64,000 nt of DNA from Actinopolymorpha singaporensis (GTDB lineage: Bacteria; Actinomycetota; Actinomycetes; Propionibacteriales; Actinopolymorphaceae). The stretch spans positions 5,133,981 to 5,197,980 of the forward strand of contig NZ_LT629732.1 of NCBI RefSeq assembly GCF_900104745.1, read 5' to 3'. Shown one piece after another: positions 8,148-19,282 of the stretch. The translations under genes and the position numbers were made by a program. Every line of letters starts with the position of its first letter. Positions within the stretch are counted from its first letter, which is position 1. A model generated the notes under the pieces. The model saw only the letters and a program-made list of their open reading frames with translations, was not told the DNA's origin and did not search any database.

Positions 8148-10019
8148 ATGCCCACTGCCGCCCCGCCACCGAACGAGTTCATGCGTTCGCTGCTGCAGAT
8201 CCCTTCCGTCGCCGCCCGCGACGTGGACACCGAAGGCCGCACGCTGGTCAGCTACGACGTCACCGGCTCGGCCCAGCTGTACGAGGTCGGCGCCGACGGA
8301 GAGTGGCGGCAGCTGACCGACCTCGACGGCGTGGCCGCCGGCCGCTACCTGCCCGGCGCCCGCGCGGTCGTCGTTCAGCACGACGCCGGCGGCAACGAAC
8401 GCGGCCAGCTGTCCCTGGTCGACCTCGACTCCCCCGACGTCGCCGGCGAAGGTCCACTGCCCCCGCTCGTACCCTTCGTCCATGATCCGGCTTTCGTGCA
8501 CCGGTTGGCGGGGGTCGCGCCCGGACGGGTGCTCTATCTCACCAACCGCCGCAACGGTGTCGACTTCGACCTGGTGAGCCGGGAGATCGCGTCCGGCAAG
8601 GAGACCGTGCTCTACGACGGCGGCGGCTACGTCGCCGAGGTCGAGGCGTCCCCCGACGGACGCTGGGTGGCGCTCACCCGGCCGAACGCACCCGCCAACT
8701 CGCTGCAGTTGCTGCTGGTCTCCACCGAGGACGGCCGGATCGAGCCGCTCACCCCGTGGGGCGACGACGCCTTCGTGCGCACGCCGTCCTGGCAGCCGGA
8801 CTCCTCGGCCCTGCTGGTGTCGGGCAACCCGGGCCGGGAGATGACCGCGGTGCTGCGGTACGACCTGGCCGCCCGAACATGGTCGGAGGTCGTGGCCGAC
8901 CCCGGGCACGACCTGGTGGGCTGGGTCTCCCCCGCCGGCGCGCACGTCCTGGTCGCCAGCAACGACGACGGCGCCGTGTCGCTGGCCCTGCACTCCCTCC
9001 CCGACGGCGAACTGGTCCGCGACCTGGACCTGCCGGCTGGTGGCTGCGCCGCTCTGCACCGGCATCCCGATCCGGTGTGGTCGCAGGCGGGCGACGCCGT
9101 GGCGGTGACGTACAGCTCTCCGGTAGAACCCCCGTACGCCGTCCGCCTGGACGTCGCCTCCGGCACCTCACGAGCCGTCCGGCCGCCGGACCGGCCCGAC
9201 CTTCCGGGCGGGTTGGTCGCACCGGAGTCCCACCGCGTGGCCACGCCCGACGGTGAGCAGATCCCGACGTTCGTCTACCGTCCGGCTGACGGCGGCGACG
9301 GCTCGGCGGTGCTCGTCATCCACGGCGGGCCGGAGGGCCAGTCGGTGCGGCAGTGGCAGCCGATGGTCGCGGCCCTGGTCGCACAGGGCCATACCGTGCT
9401 GGTCCCGAACGTGCGCGGCTCGACCGGCTACGGCAAGCGGTGGTACGCACTGGACGACGTACGCCGGCGGCTGGACTCGGTCGCCGACCTGGCCGCGTTG
9501 CACGACTGGCTACCCACGATCGGCGTCGACCCGGACCGTGTCGCGCTCTACGGCGGTTCGTACGGCGGCTACATGGTGCTCGCCGGGCTGGCGTTCCAGC
9601 CCGCGCGCTGGGCCGCCGGGGTGGACATCGTGGGGATCGCATCCCTGGTGACGTTCCTGGAGAACACCTCCGACTACCGCCGCGCGCACCGTGAGCGGGA
9701 GTACGGCTCGCTGGCGAACGACCGCGACTTCCTGCACGAGGCCAGCCCGCTCACCCAGGTGGACGCGATCCGGGCGCCGCTGTTCGTCATCCACGGCGCG
9801 AACGACCCACGGGTGCCGCTGTCGGAGGCCGAGCAGATCGTCGCCGCGCTGCGGGCCCGGAACGTGCCGTGCGAGCTAAGAGTGTACGGCGACGAGGGGC
9901 ACGGGCTGGCCAAGCGGGCGAACCAGCTGGACGCCTACCCCGCCGCGTGCGCTTTCCTGGCCGAGCAGTTGGCCAAGCGCCCCGGCGGCACGAGTGACCG
10001 CGGAGAAGGAGTGGCATGA
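8148..10019 (+). CDS. S9 family prolyl oligopeptidase/acylaminoacyl-peptidase
   Basis: A 623-residue serine peptidase of clan SC. Residues of roughly 15-370 form the WD-like beta-propeller that restricts entry of large substrates; residues from about 375 form the alpha/beta-hydrolase. Ser471 is the nucleophile in GGSYGGYM, Asp553 lies in GANDPRVP and His585 in DEGHGLAK, giving a complete triad; VIHGGPEGQ is the oxyanion region. No signal peptide, so intracellular peptide turnover is expected. The start at 8148 fits a leaderless mRNA. The stop overlaps the next gene by four bases (ATGA), so the two are co-translated. Confidence 0.9.
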   Translation: MPTAAPPPNEFMRSLLQIPSVAARDVDTEGRTLVSYDVTGSAQLYEVGADGEWRQLTDLDGVAAGRYLPGARAVVVQHDAGGNERGQLSLVDLDSPDVAGEGPLPPLVPFVHDPAFVHRLAGVAPGRVLYLTNRRNGVDFDLVSREIASGKETVLYDGGGYVAEVEASPDGRWVALTRPNAPANSLQLLLVSTEDGRIEPLTPWGDDAFVRTPSWQPDSSALLVSGNPGREMTAVLRYDLAARTWSEVVADPGHDLVGWVSPAGAHVLVASNDDGAVSLALHSLPDGELVRDLDLPAGGCAALHRHPDPVWSQAGDAVAVTYSSPVEPPYAVRLDVASGTSRAVRPPDRPDLPGGLVAPESHRVATPDGEQIPTFVYRPADGGDGSAVLVIHGGPEGQSVRQWQPMVAALVAQGHTVLVPNVRGSTGYGKRWYALDDVRRRLDSVADLAALHDWLPTIGVDPDRVALYGGSYGGYMVLAGLAFQPARWAAGVDIVGIASLVTFLENTSDYRRAHREREYGSLANDRDFLHEASPLTQVDAIRAPLFVIHGANDPRVPLSEAEQIVAALRARNVPCELRVYGDEGHGLAKRANQLDAYPAACAFLAEQLAKRPGGTSDRGEGVA

Positions 10020-10930
10020 GCGAGCAGAACGAACGCGTCGGCTTCGTCGGCCTGGGCATCATGGGCGCCGGCATGGCGGGCAACCTGGTGCGCAAGGGCT
10101 TCGACGTGGTGGTGTACAACCGCACCGCCGCCAGGACCGAGCCCCTCGTCGCCGACGGCGCGGAGGCCGCCCCCACACCGCGGGAGGTGGCACAACAGTG
10201 CGACGTGGTGTTCATCTGCGTGAGCGACACCCCGGACGTCGAGCAGGTGCTTTTCGGCGAGGAGGGCATCGCCGCCGGTGTCCGTGACGGCGCGCTGGTG
10301 GTGGACTCCAGCACGGTGAGCCCGGCGGCCACCAGGGAGTGGGCGGGCAGGCTGGCCGAGCGCGGCGTCGGTTTCCTGGACGCGCCGGTGTCCGGCGGCA
10401 GCGAGGGTGCCGCGAAGGGCACGTTGTCGATCATGGTCGGCGGCGACGACGCGCATGTCGAACGCGCCCGCCCGTACCTCGAGGCAATGGGGTCCACGGT
10501 CACCCATGTGGGTGTCGTCGGCGCCGGCCAGACCTGCAAGCTGGTCAACCAGATCCTCGTCGTCACCTCGATGCTCGGGGTGTCCGAGGCGCTGGTGCTG
10601 GCCAAGGCAGGCGGACTGGACCTGGCGAAGACCATCGCCGCGGTCGAGGGCGGTGCCGCCGGGTCCTGGATGCTCGCCAACCGGGGTCCGCAGGTGATCC
10701 GCGACGACTGGCGGCCGGGATTCACCATCGACCTGCAGCAGAAGGACCTGCGGCTGGTCCTGGAAGCTGCCGACGAGCTCGGCGTACCCGCCCTCGCGAC
10801 CAGCACGATCTTCCACCTCTACCGCACCCTGCAGCGGGAGGGCCTCGGTGGCGAGGGCAACCACGCCCTGATCAAGGCGCTCGAACGCCTGGCCGGCGTT
10901 CAGGCGCGGCAGGAGGAAAGCGACGGCTAG
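10016..10930 (+). CDS. NAD-dependent beta-hydroxyacid dehydrogenase (HIBADH family)
   Basis: A 304-residue oxidoreductase. The N-terminal Rossmann motif is GFVGLGIMGAGMAGNL (9-24). DAPVSGG (122-128) binds substrate, K175 in GQTCKLVNQ is the catalytic lysine, and DLQQKDLRL closes the all-alpha C-domain. Family members oxidise 3-hydroxyisobutyrate, tartronate semialdehyde, 4-hydroxybutyrate and similar acids; the exact substrate is not decidable here. It shares an ATGA overlap with the S9 peptidase, so it belongs to that operon, although no pathway link between peptide hydrolysis and this reaction is obvious. Confidence 0.88.
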   Translation: MSEQNERVGFVGLGIMGAGMAGNLVRKGFDVVVYNRTAARTEPLVADGAEAAPTPREVAQQCDVVFICVSDTPDVEQVLFGEEGIAAGVRDGALVVDSSTVSPAATREWAGRLAERGVGFLDAPVSGGSEGAAKGTLSIMVGGDDAHVERARPYLEAMGSTVTHVGVVGAGQTCKLVNQILVVTSMLGVSEALVLAKAGGLDLAKTIAAVEGGAAGSWMLANRGPQVIRDDWRPGFTIDLQQKDLRLVLEAADELGVPALATSTIFHLYRTLQREGLGGEGNHALIKALERLAGVQARQEESDG

Positions 10931-10948
10931 CGCGGGGTCGACGCGCCC

Positions 10949-11090
10949 TCAGCAGAACGCTGCCGCGTTGGCCCGCGCCCAGGTCGCGAACGTCGTGCCC
11001 GGCCTGCCGGTGACCTCCTCCACGGTCGGGACGACCGCCTGCGGGTGCCGGGCCAGCGTGGCCAGCCCGTCGACCAGCCGTGACGACGCC
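10949..11090 (-). pseudogene. C-terminal remnant of an NmrA-like NAD(P)-binding protein
   Basis: The minus strand reads RLVDGLATLARHP, then VVPTVEEVTGRPGTTF and ATWARANAAAF before a stop at 10949. This is the typical C-terminal tail of NmrA/atypical short-chain dehydrogenases. Nothing of the N-terminal Rossmann domain is present upstream; the similarity ends where TetR-like coding sequence begins on the other strand. A deletion that fused two divergent genes, such as a regulator and its target oxidoreductase, would explain this. Confidence 0.62.
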
Positions 11091-11094
11091 CGTC

Positions 11095-11815
11095 CGGCGC
11101 TCGGCCGCCGCCCGCGGCTGTCGGTGGACCAGGTGGTGGCCGCGGCCGTCACGCGCGCCGACGCCGACGGCATCCTGGCGATGGCGATGAGCGGGGTCGC
11201 CAAGGCACTCGGCGTGGGAACGATGACGCTCTACACGTAGGTGCCGTCCAAGACCGAGCTGGTCGACCTGATGGTCGACGACGTGCTGGCCGGGCTCGTC
11301 CTGCCCGCTCCCGGGCAGGACCGCCCGGACGGCTGGCGCGCGCAGCTCGAGCTCTACGCCGTCCGCGTACGGTCGATGTACCGGAGCCATCCGTGGCTCC
11401 GGCACGTCTCCACGGTGCGCCCGCCGCTCGGGCCGGGGATGCTCGCCCAGCGGGAGTACGTCCTGTCCACGCTGATGGACACCGGTCTGACTCCCCCGCA
11501 GGTGGACGCGGCCGCGACCGCCGTGTCGACGATCGTGCACGCCACCGCGAGCCTGGAGACGGAGAGCGTGCAGCTCGAACGCGCCACCGGCCAGTCACAC
11601 GACGCCTGGTGGGGCGAGCGGATGGAGTTGTGGGACGAATACTTCGACGTTGAACGGCATCCGTCGATGACCAGGCTGTGGCACAGCGGCGGGTTCGCCC
11701 GGAACGCGGCCGAAGCGACGGTGGAGGCCAACGAGTTCGGACTGCACCGCCTGCTGGACGGCATCGCCTGCTGGACGGCATCGCCCGGCTCGTCGAGGAC
11801 CGGCGCGGAAGCTGA
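11095..11815 (+). pseudogene. TetR-family regulator, inactivated by a nonsense codon and a 17-bp duplication
   Basis: The plus strand encodes a TetR DNA-binding domain (RRPRLSVDQVV, then GVAKALGVGTMTLYT), then a TAG at 11238-11240, and in the same frame VPSKTELVDLMVDDVLAGL followed by a TetR C-terminal ligand domain. Intact relatives have Tyr at the stop position (TLY-x-Y-VPxKxEL), so one TAC-to-TAG change explains the break. Further on, a 17-bp tandem duplication at 11750-11783 shifts the frame; removing one copy restores a natural end, LLDGIARLVEDRRGS, with TGA at 11813-11815. The original start is missing. A GTG at 11241 could still give the ligand domain alone, without DNA binding. Confidence 0.85.
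11750..11783 (+). repeat. 17-bp perfect tandem duplication
   Basis: CCTGCTGGACGGCATCG occurs at 11750-11766 and again at 11767-11783. A 17-bp unit shifts the frame by two, and this disrupts the end of the TetR-like pseudogene. Confidence 0.95.
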
Positions 11816-11850
11816 CCGGGCTCGCCGCGCGCCAGGGCGGTCAGGAGGAG

Positions 11851-12852
11851 CTAGGCCGGCCAGGCCTCGGTGACCACGGGATCGGTGAGCCCGACCGATG
11901 CCGCCTGGGCCAGCCCCGACAACGCCTGTGCCGGGTCGCCCGCGGGCACGAACACCACGGCGTCGGCACCGGCGTCGTGGAACTCCCGCAGGGCCTTCGC
12001 CGCTTCGTCGGGCGTCCCGATCACCGCCAGCTGCTCCACCCACTCCCGGGGCAGCGCCTGCGCCAGCTCGTCCTCCTCCGCGTGGCTGCGGGCGAGCTCG
12101 GCCGCCTCCTCGGCGATGCCGAGCGGTCCGAGCTGCACCGAGCAGTCACCGCCGCGCAGGACCCGGGCGATGCTGCGGCGGACCGCCCACTCGCCGTCCT
12201 CGTCCAGCCCGAGATAGGCGTAGACGGTGTAGCGGTGCGGGTCGGTGCGACCGGCCTCGGCCCGGCCGGCGTCCACCTGCTCACGTGCCCAGCGAAGATA
12301 GGCCGGCGCGGACAGCTCCGACAGGACGGTGCCGTCGGCGACCCGCCCGGACAGCCGCAGCGACCTCTCCGCGCGCACGCCCAGCGAGATCGGCGGCGGT
12401 TCGGCGATCGGATACCGCAGACGCACGTCGTCCAGCCGCACGTGCCGGCCGGCCGTCGTCACCGTCTCACCGGCCAGCAGCGCCCGGACCGCCGACACGG
12501 TCTCTCCCAGTGCGGCCAGCTGCGACGGTGGCAGCGCGCCGATCTGCTCCATCCAGCTCGCCACGCCGTGACCGAAGCCGGGCAGCACCCTGCCCGGGAA
12601 GATCCGCAGCAGGGTGGACAGCTCCAGGGCGGCGGTCGCGGGGTTGCGCATCACCGCCGGAAGAACACCGATCCCGACGGCCAGCCGCTCGGTGGCCGCC
12701 AGGGCAGCGGTCGCCGCGGCGATGCCGCCGGCGAAGAAGCAGTCCTCGACCACCCACAGCTCCTGGTAGCCGAGGGCCTCGACCTGGTGGGCGAAGGAGG
12801 GCAGGGCCTCCGGCTCGACCGCACACGGAAACATCGCGCCGACGCTCGTCAT
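11851..12852 (-). CDS. LLM-class flavin/F420-dependent oxidoreductase
   Basis: A 333-residue luciferase-like TIM-barrel protein. The N-terminus (VGAMFPCAVEPEALPSFA), LGYQELWVVEDCFF, the LPAVMRNPATAALELSTL strand and PGRVLPGFGHGVASWM match F420-dependent members such as tetrahydromethanopterin-reductase-like oxidoreductases. A late stretch, GTPDEAAKALREFHDAGAD, is also typical. It is cytosolic and the substrate is unknown. It is transcribed away from gcvP, stops 36 nt beyond the ancestral TetR stop, and no partner gene is adjacent. Confidence 0.85.
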   Translation of the reverse strand: MTSVGAMFPCAVEPEALPSFAHQVEALGYQELWVVEDCFFAGGIAAATAALAATERLAVGIGVLPAVMRNPATAALELSTLLRIFPGRVLPGFGHGVASWMEQIGALPPSQLAALGETVSAVRALLAGETVTTAGRHVRLDDVRLRYPIAEPPPISLGVRAERSLRLSGRVADGTVLSELSAPAYLRWAREQVDAGRAEAGRTDPHRYTVYAYLGLDEDGEWAVRRSIARVLRGGDCSVQLGPLGIAEEAAELARSHAEEDELAQALPREWVEQLAVIGTPDEAAKALREFHDAGADAVVFVPAGDPAQALSGLAQAASVGLTDPVVTEAWPA

Positions 12853-12925
12853 CCGGTCACTATGGCACAGCCCTCCGACAGGCCGCCGACAACTCGCGCG
12901 CGGCCGGGTCGGCTCGAGAGCGTTC

Positions 12926-15892
<2,967 letters not shown>

Positions 15893-15954
15893 GTGGGGGC
15901 TCCCAAGTCGAGGCTGCTCGCCTGGCGGTCCCCCTCTGTCACGTCGCCACCGAC

Positions 15955-16100
15955 GCTTCAGAGTCGCCTCGCCCGCGCGGTCCGTTGGCCTGAGAGGTTC
16001 CGGGGAGGGTTGCCCCTTCGGCGCCCGCCGCCCCCGCCGGCCGGTCGCCGACGGAACGGCGACTCATGAGGCGGTGGAGCTGGCAGGACTCTCCCACGCG
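15955..16100 (-). promoter_or_regulatory. Glycine riboswitch in the gcvP leader
   Basis: On the minus strand the aptamer core reads in order GGGAGAGTCC (16095-16086), CGCCGAAGGGGCAA (16023-16010), CCTCTCAGGC (15997-15988) and ACTCTG (15964-15959). These are the conserved blocks of one glycine aptamer. I see only one aptamer, not the classical tandem pair, so it is likely the singlet form with a flanking helix. Family members mostly activate glycine-cleavage genes when glycine is abundant. About 60 nt separate it from the start codon. Confidence 0.9.
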
Positions 16101-16118
16101 GGGTAGTCAGCGCCCCCA

Positions 16119-16124
16119 ACGCTA
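16119..16124 (-). promoter_or_regulatory. Likely -10 box of the riboswitch-gcvP transcript
   Basis: TAGCGT on the minus strand predicts a start near 16112, about 12 nt before the first conserved aptamer block. No convincing -35 is seen. Confidence 0.45.
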
Positions 16125-16267
16125 CCAGCGGCCGCAGACCCCAGTTCGTACGACTGCTGCGATTCGGGACGACTCACGCGAACCGCCCAGGCTGCGAAGA
16201 GCGGACGGGCGGATCGAGGTTGAGCGGAGCTGGAGGTGGGGCCGGAGCTGGGAGTCGGGCGGGCCGG

Positions 16268-16903
16268 TCAGCCGGTGAGCCGGGCCTGCCGCCGGGCGGA
16301 CAGCTCGTCGCCGGGGTGGTCGCCGTCCGCGGCACCGTCGAGGCGCTCACCGGGCAGCTGGGCGAGGGATCCCTCGACCTCGCGGGACACCCGGCCGAGC
16401 GCGATGCCGAAGACGCCCTGCCCACCCTGGAGCAGGTCGATCACCTCGTCCGGCGAGGTGCACTCGTAGACGCTGGCACCGTCGCTCATCAGCGTGATCT
16501 CGGTGAGGTCGCCGGCGCCCCGCTCGCGCAGGTGGGTGACGGCGGTACGGATCTGCTGGAGCGAGACGCCCGCGTCGAGCAGGCGCTTGATGACCTTGAG
16601 GAGCAGGATGTCGCGGAAGGAGTACAGCCGCTGGGTGCCCGAACCGGCCGCGGGCCGGATCGTCGGCTCGACCAGGGAGGTACGGGCCCAGTAGTCGAGC
16701 TGGCGGTAGGTGATGCCGGCCGCCGCGCACGCGGTGGTCCCGCGGTAGCCGAGATCGTTGCGGGGCGGCTCCGGAACGCCGTCTCCCGGTCCGAACAGCA
16801 GGCCCTGCTCACCGGCCGAACGCAGTGCCTCCGCGCGTTCGGGGCCTTCACTCGGAACGGCGCCGGTAGCGCCGCCCCCCGACTGGTCACCCGTGCTCGT
16901 CAC
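16268..16903 (-). CDS. MerR-family regulator, ResR/Rv1830-like
   Basis: A 211-residue winged-helix protein. After a Gly/Pro-rich tail of about 50 residues comes the DNA-binding domain YRGTTACAAAGITYRQLDYW with RPAAGSGTQRLYSFRDILLL, then a regulatory part with ITLMSDGASVYECTSPDEV and LLQGGQGVFGIA. These blocks and the neighbours (DUF151 nuclease, FtsR, GarA, gcvH, gcvP) identify it as the Rv1830 orthologue; in M. tuberculosis that protein (ResR/McdR) regulates whiB2 and cell division. The GTG start at 16903 has no alternative nearby. Confidence 0.88.
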   Translation of the reverse strand: MTSTGDQSGGGATGAVPSEGPERAEALRSAGEQGLLFGPGDGVPEPPRNDLGYRGTTACAAAGITYRQLDYWARTSLVEPTIRPAAGSGTQRLYSFRDILLLKVIKRLLDAGVSLQQIRTAVTHLRERGAGDLTEITLMSDGASVYECTSPDEVIDLLQGGQGVFGIALGRVSREVEGSLAQLPGERLDGAADGDHPGDELSARRQARLTG

Positions 16904-17230
16904 CGCACGCCTCCACGTCTACGGCGTCGCCTGGCGACACCATCCTGACCCCGCCCATTCCCTGCATGGCCGACGTCTATGGCCACACGACCGGAGTCGC
17001 GTGCTTCGGAACCTGTGGATTTCGAGTTACATCAACGAGGTTTGTTCGTCACGGTAGGCCGGGGCCGGTAGGGGGTCAACGCGCGGGGCGGCGTGTCGCA
17101 CCGAAACCTCAACCTGAGGTCGAGAGCTCGCCCAGGGTGGCGATGGACGCAGGTCCGCGCCGCGATGGGTGCGGACCGGGTCGCGCGCGGACGAGGTCGG
17201 TCGGCAGTCGGGTCTGCGGTCGGTCGGCGG
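16904..17230 (-). promoter_or_regulatory. Intergenic region upstream of the ResR-like gene with inverted repeat
   Basis: No gene is visible in these 327 bp. At 17106-17120 lies ACCTCA-ACC-TGAGGT, a 6+6 inverted repeat with a 3-nt spacer that resembles MerR-family operators (ACCTCAA/TTGAGGT half-sites). It could be a site for this gene's own product or for FtsR. The region also separates the ResR-like gene from the upstream operon. Confidence 0.35.
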
Positions 17231-17701
17231 TCAACCGGGAGTGTCGAAATCTTCGGGTGTGACCTGGTCCAGGAACTCCCGGAATTTCTGGACCTCGGCC
17301 TCCTGTTCGTCCGGGATCGCGATGCCCGCCTCGGCCAGCACCTCGTCGGAGCAGACGATGCGGACACCGAGGCGCAGCGCCAGCGCGATCGAGTCCGACG
17401 GCCGGGCACTCACCTCCACGCCGCTGGCGAACGCCAGGATGCCGTAGAACACCCCGTCGCGCAGGTCGGTGATCCTGACCTCGCTCAACTCCTGCCCGAT
17501 CGCCACGAGGACGTCACGGAACAGGTCATGGGTAAGGGGCCGGGCAGGAACGATGCCCTGTTGGGCGTGGGCGATCGCACTTGCCTCAGCGGGCCCCACC
17601 CAGATGGGCAGGAAGCGTTCGCCGTCGACCTCCCGGAGCAGGACTATCGGCTGGTTGGAAGGCATCTCTACCCGGACACCAACGACGTCGAGCTCGCGCA
17701 C
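17231..17701 (-). CDS. Bifunctional nuclease family protein (DUF151), Rv1829-like
   Basis: A 156-residue protein of the DUF151/bifunctional DNase-RNase family. The beta-rich core includes QPIVLLREVDGERFLPIWVG and EASAIAHAQQG, followed by SARPSDSIALALRLG; the C-terminal helix EVQKFREFLDQVTPEDF is UvrB/UvrC-like in character. Biochemical function is poorly settled for actinobacterial members; some plant and bacterial relatives have nuclease activity in vitro. The GTG at 17701 follows GGACGAG. It lies 45 nt after ftsR and is probably in the same transcript. Confidence 0.85.
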   Translation of the reverse strand: MRELDVVGVRVEMPSNQPIVLLREVDGERFLPIWVGPAEASAIAHAQQGIVPARPLTHDLFRDVLVAIGQELSEVRITDLRDGVFYGILAFASGVEVSARPSDSIALALRLGVRIVCSDEVLAEAGIAIPDEQEAEVQKFREFLDQVTPEDFDTPG

Positions 17702-17746
17702 TCGTCCACAGTACCCCGCTCGGCACCCAGAAGGTCAGGTGACGCC

Positions 17747-18508
17747 CTATCCGTGCAGTCCGGCCTTCACCAACAGGGCGTGCAACTGCACCGACAGCGC
17801 GGCGAGCTCGCGGGTGTGTTCCTCCGCCCGTGCTCGTGAGTCGGCCGCACGGTGCCGGACCAGCGGGGCGGTCACCTGCTCGATCAGCCCCACCTGCCGG
17901 TCCGCGGCCGTACGGAAGGCACGCAGGTGACGCGGCTCCAGGCCGAAGCCGGCCAGCTCACCCGCGACCTTGGCGATGGCGAGTGCGTCCTCGTCGAAAA
18001 GGTCACGGCCAGGCCGGGCGGTGACCAGGCCGTACGACTCGAGCTGCTCGAACAGCTCGGGCTTGATGCCGGCGAGCTCGATGACTTCCTGCCGGTCCCA
18101 CCGCACGTCCGAACGGCTCGGCCGGAAAGCGGACGGGCGTACGGTGCCCTCGTCGTCGACGATCCTCGGCGCGGGCTGGACACGCCCCTCACCGGAAGGA
18201 AGATTCGGCGGTGTCAGGCCGGCGTCCAGTGCGGCAAGGTGTTCCTTGATGACCCGCAGCGGGAGATAGTGGTCGCGCTGCGCCGTCAGCACGAACCGCA
18301 GCCGCTCGATGTCGTCGTGGCCGAACTTGCGGTAGCCCGAGGGTGCGCGCTCGGGCTCGACGAGCCCCTCGGCTTCGAGGAACCGAATCTTGGAGATGGT
18401 GACGTCCGGGAACTCCGGGCGCAGCCGGGCCAGCACCTCACCGATGGAGAAACTGCCGGATCGCGCCGACGCCGCCCCGCTCACCGCAGGTGCCTCCGCC
18501 GTCCGCAC
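17747..18508 (-). CDS. ftsR: MerR-family regulator FtsR
   Basis: About 253 residues. The MerR helix-turn-helix (about 20-62) reads FSIGEVLARLRPEFPDVTIS and then KIRFLEAEGLVEPERAPSGY; a second half from about 140 (RQEVIELAGIKPELFEQLES) has a degenerate repeat of the same fold, ending in a helical tail. This is the Rv1828/Cg1631 family; in Corynebacterium glutamicum FtsR activates ftsZ. The GTG at 18508 is preferred because it lies 26 nt after garA; longer in-frame extensions would overlap garA. Probably co-transcribed with garA. Confidence 0.87.
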   Translation of the reverse strand: MRTAEAPAVSGAASARSGSFSIGEVLARLRPEFPDVTISKIRFLEAEGLVEPERAPSGYRKFGHDDIERLRFVLTAQRDHYLPLRVIKEHLAALDAGLTPPNLPSGEGRVQPAPRIVDDEGTVRPSAFRPSRSDVRWDRQEVIELAGIKPELFEQLESYGLVTARPGRDLFDEDALAIAKVAGELAGFGLEPRHLRAFRTAADRQVGLIEQVTAPLVRHRAADSRARAEEHTRELAALSVQLHALLVKAGLHG

Positions 18509-18533
18509 TGACCGCGGCGGCGAACACCGGGGT

Positions 18534-19097
18534 TCACCCTGTCTCCTCCTCGGACCCTCCGTCCACACCCGCCGCGCTGCGCTCACCGGGCGCACCACGG
18601 CCGAACCCACGCTGGCTGGCGAAGTAGACGAGGCGGAACTTCCCGATCTGAACTTCGTCGCCGCCGACCAGCATCACCTCGTCGATGCGGTCGCGGTTGA
18701 CGTAGGTGCCGTTCAGGCTGCCCACGTCGCGTACCGCGAAACCCTGGGGCTGGCGGTGGAACTCCGCGTGCCGGCGGGACACGGTCACGTCGTCGAGGAA
18801 GATGTCGCTGTCGGGATGCCGTCCGACGGTCACCACGTCGGAGTCGAGCAGGAACCGGCTTCCTGCGCTCGGACCACGCTGCACGATGAGGAGCGCGCTG
18901 TCGAACGGCAGGGCGTCCACAGCGGCCTGTTCGTGCGGACGAAGCTCCGCCTCGGCGCGTTCTTCGGCGCCTTCACCGCTCAACGAGATCGTGGCGGTCT
19001 GCTCGACCGGCCGCTCGCCCACCAGCGCCTTACCGCACTGCGAACAGAACCTGCTGCCCTCGGCATTGTCATGCCCGCACTGGGTGCAGAAAGGCAT
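18534..19097 (-). CDS. garA: GarA/OdhI-type FHA regulator with N-terminal zinc ribbon
   Basis: A 187-residue protein. The FHA domain (about 68-160) shows VGRHPDSDIFLDDVTVSRRH and SLNGTYVN, nearly identical to mycobacterial GarA, which controls 2-oxoglutarate dehydrogenase, glutamate dehydrogenase and glutamate synthase according to its phosphorylation. The phospho-acceptor segment is EQTATISLS (32-40; T34, T36), in place of the ETTS of GarA. Unlike GarA, it begins with a zinc ribbon, C4-x2-C7 and C18-x2-C21. The ATG at 19097 has a GGGAGGG site. It sits downstream of gcvH as in mycobacteria. Confidence 0.92.
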   Translation of the reverse strand: MPFCTQCGHDNAEGSRFCSQCGKALVGERPVEQTATISLSGEGAEERAEAELRPHEQAAVDALPFDSALLIVQRGPSAGSRFLLDSDVVTVGRHPDSDIFLDDVTVSRRHAEFHRQPQGFAVRDVGSLNGTYVNRDRIDEVMLVGGDEVQIGKFRLVYFASQRGFGRGAPGERSAAGVDGGSEEETG

Positions 19098-19156
19098 CGA
19101 CGACCCTCCCGTGGCGGAAATCGGCGCGACTGTTGTTGGACACTTCCACCGCACAC

Positions 19157-19162
19157 ACCCTA
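19157..19162 (-). promoter_or_regulatory. Likely -10 box for garA-ftsR
   Basis: TAGGGT on the minus strand, about 60 nt before the garA start, predicts a short leader carrying the GGGAGGG ribosome-binding site. No clear -35. Confidence 0.4.
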
Positions 19163-19282
19163 ACCCTTGATCTGGGCTCGAGGGGGGCAGGTCGGACGAT
19201 AAGCCGACCGGCCCGGTCCGGGCGTGTTCGCCGCCTCCGGTGCCGGGGGTCGCGGGTGCCCCGGTAGTCGGAGATCAGCAGG

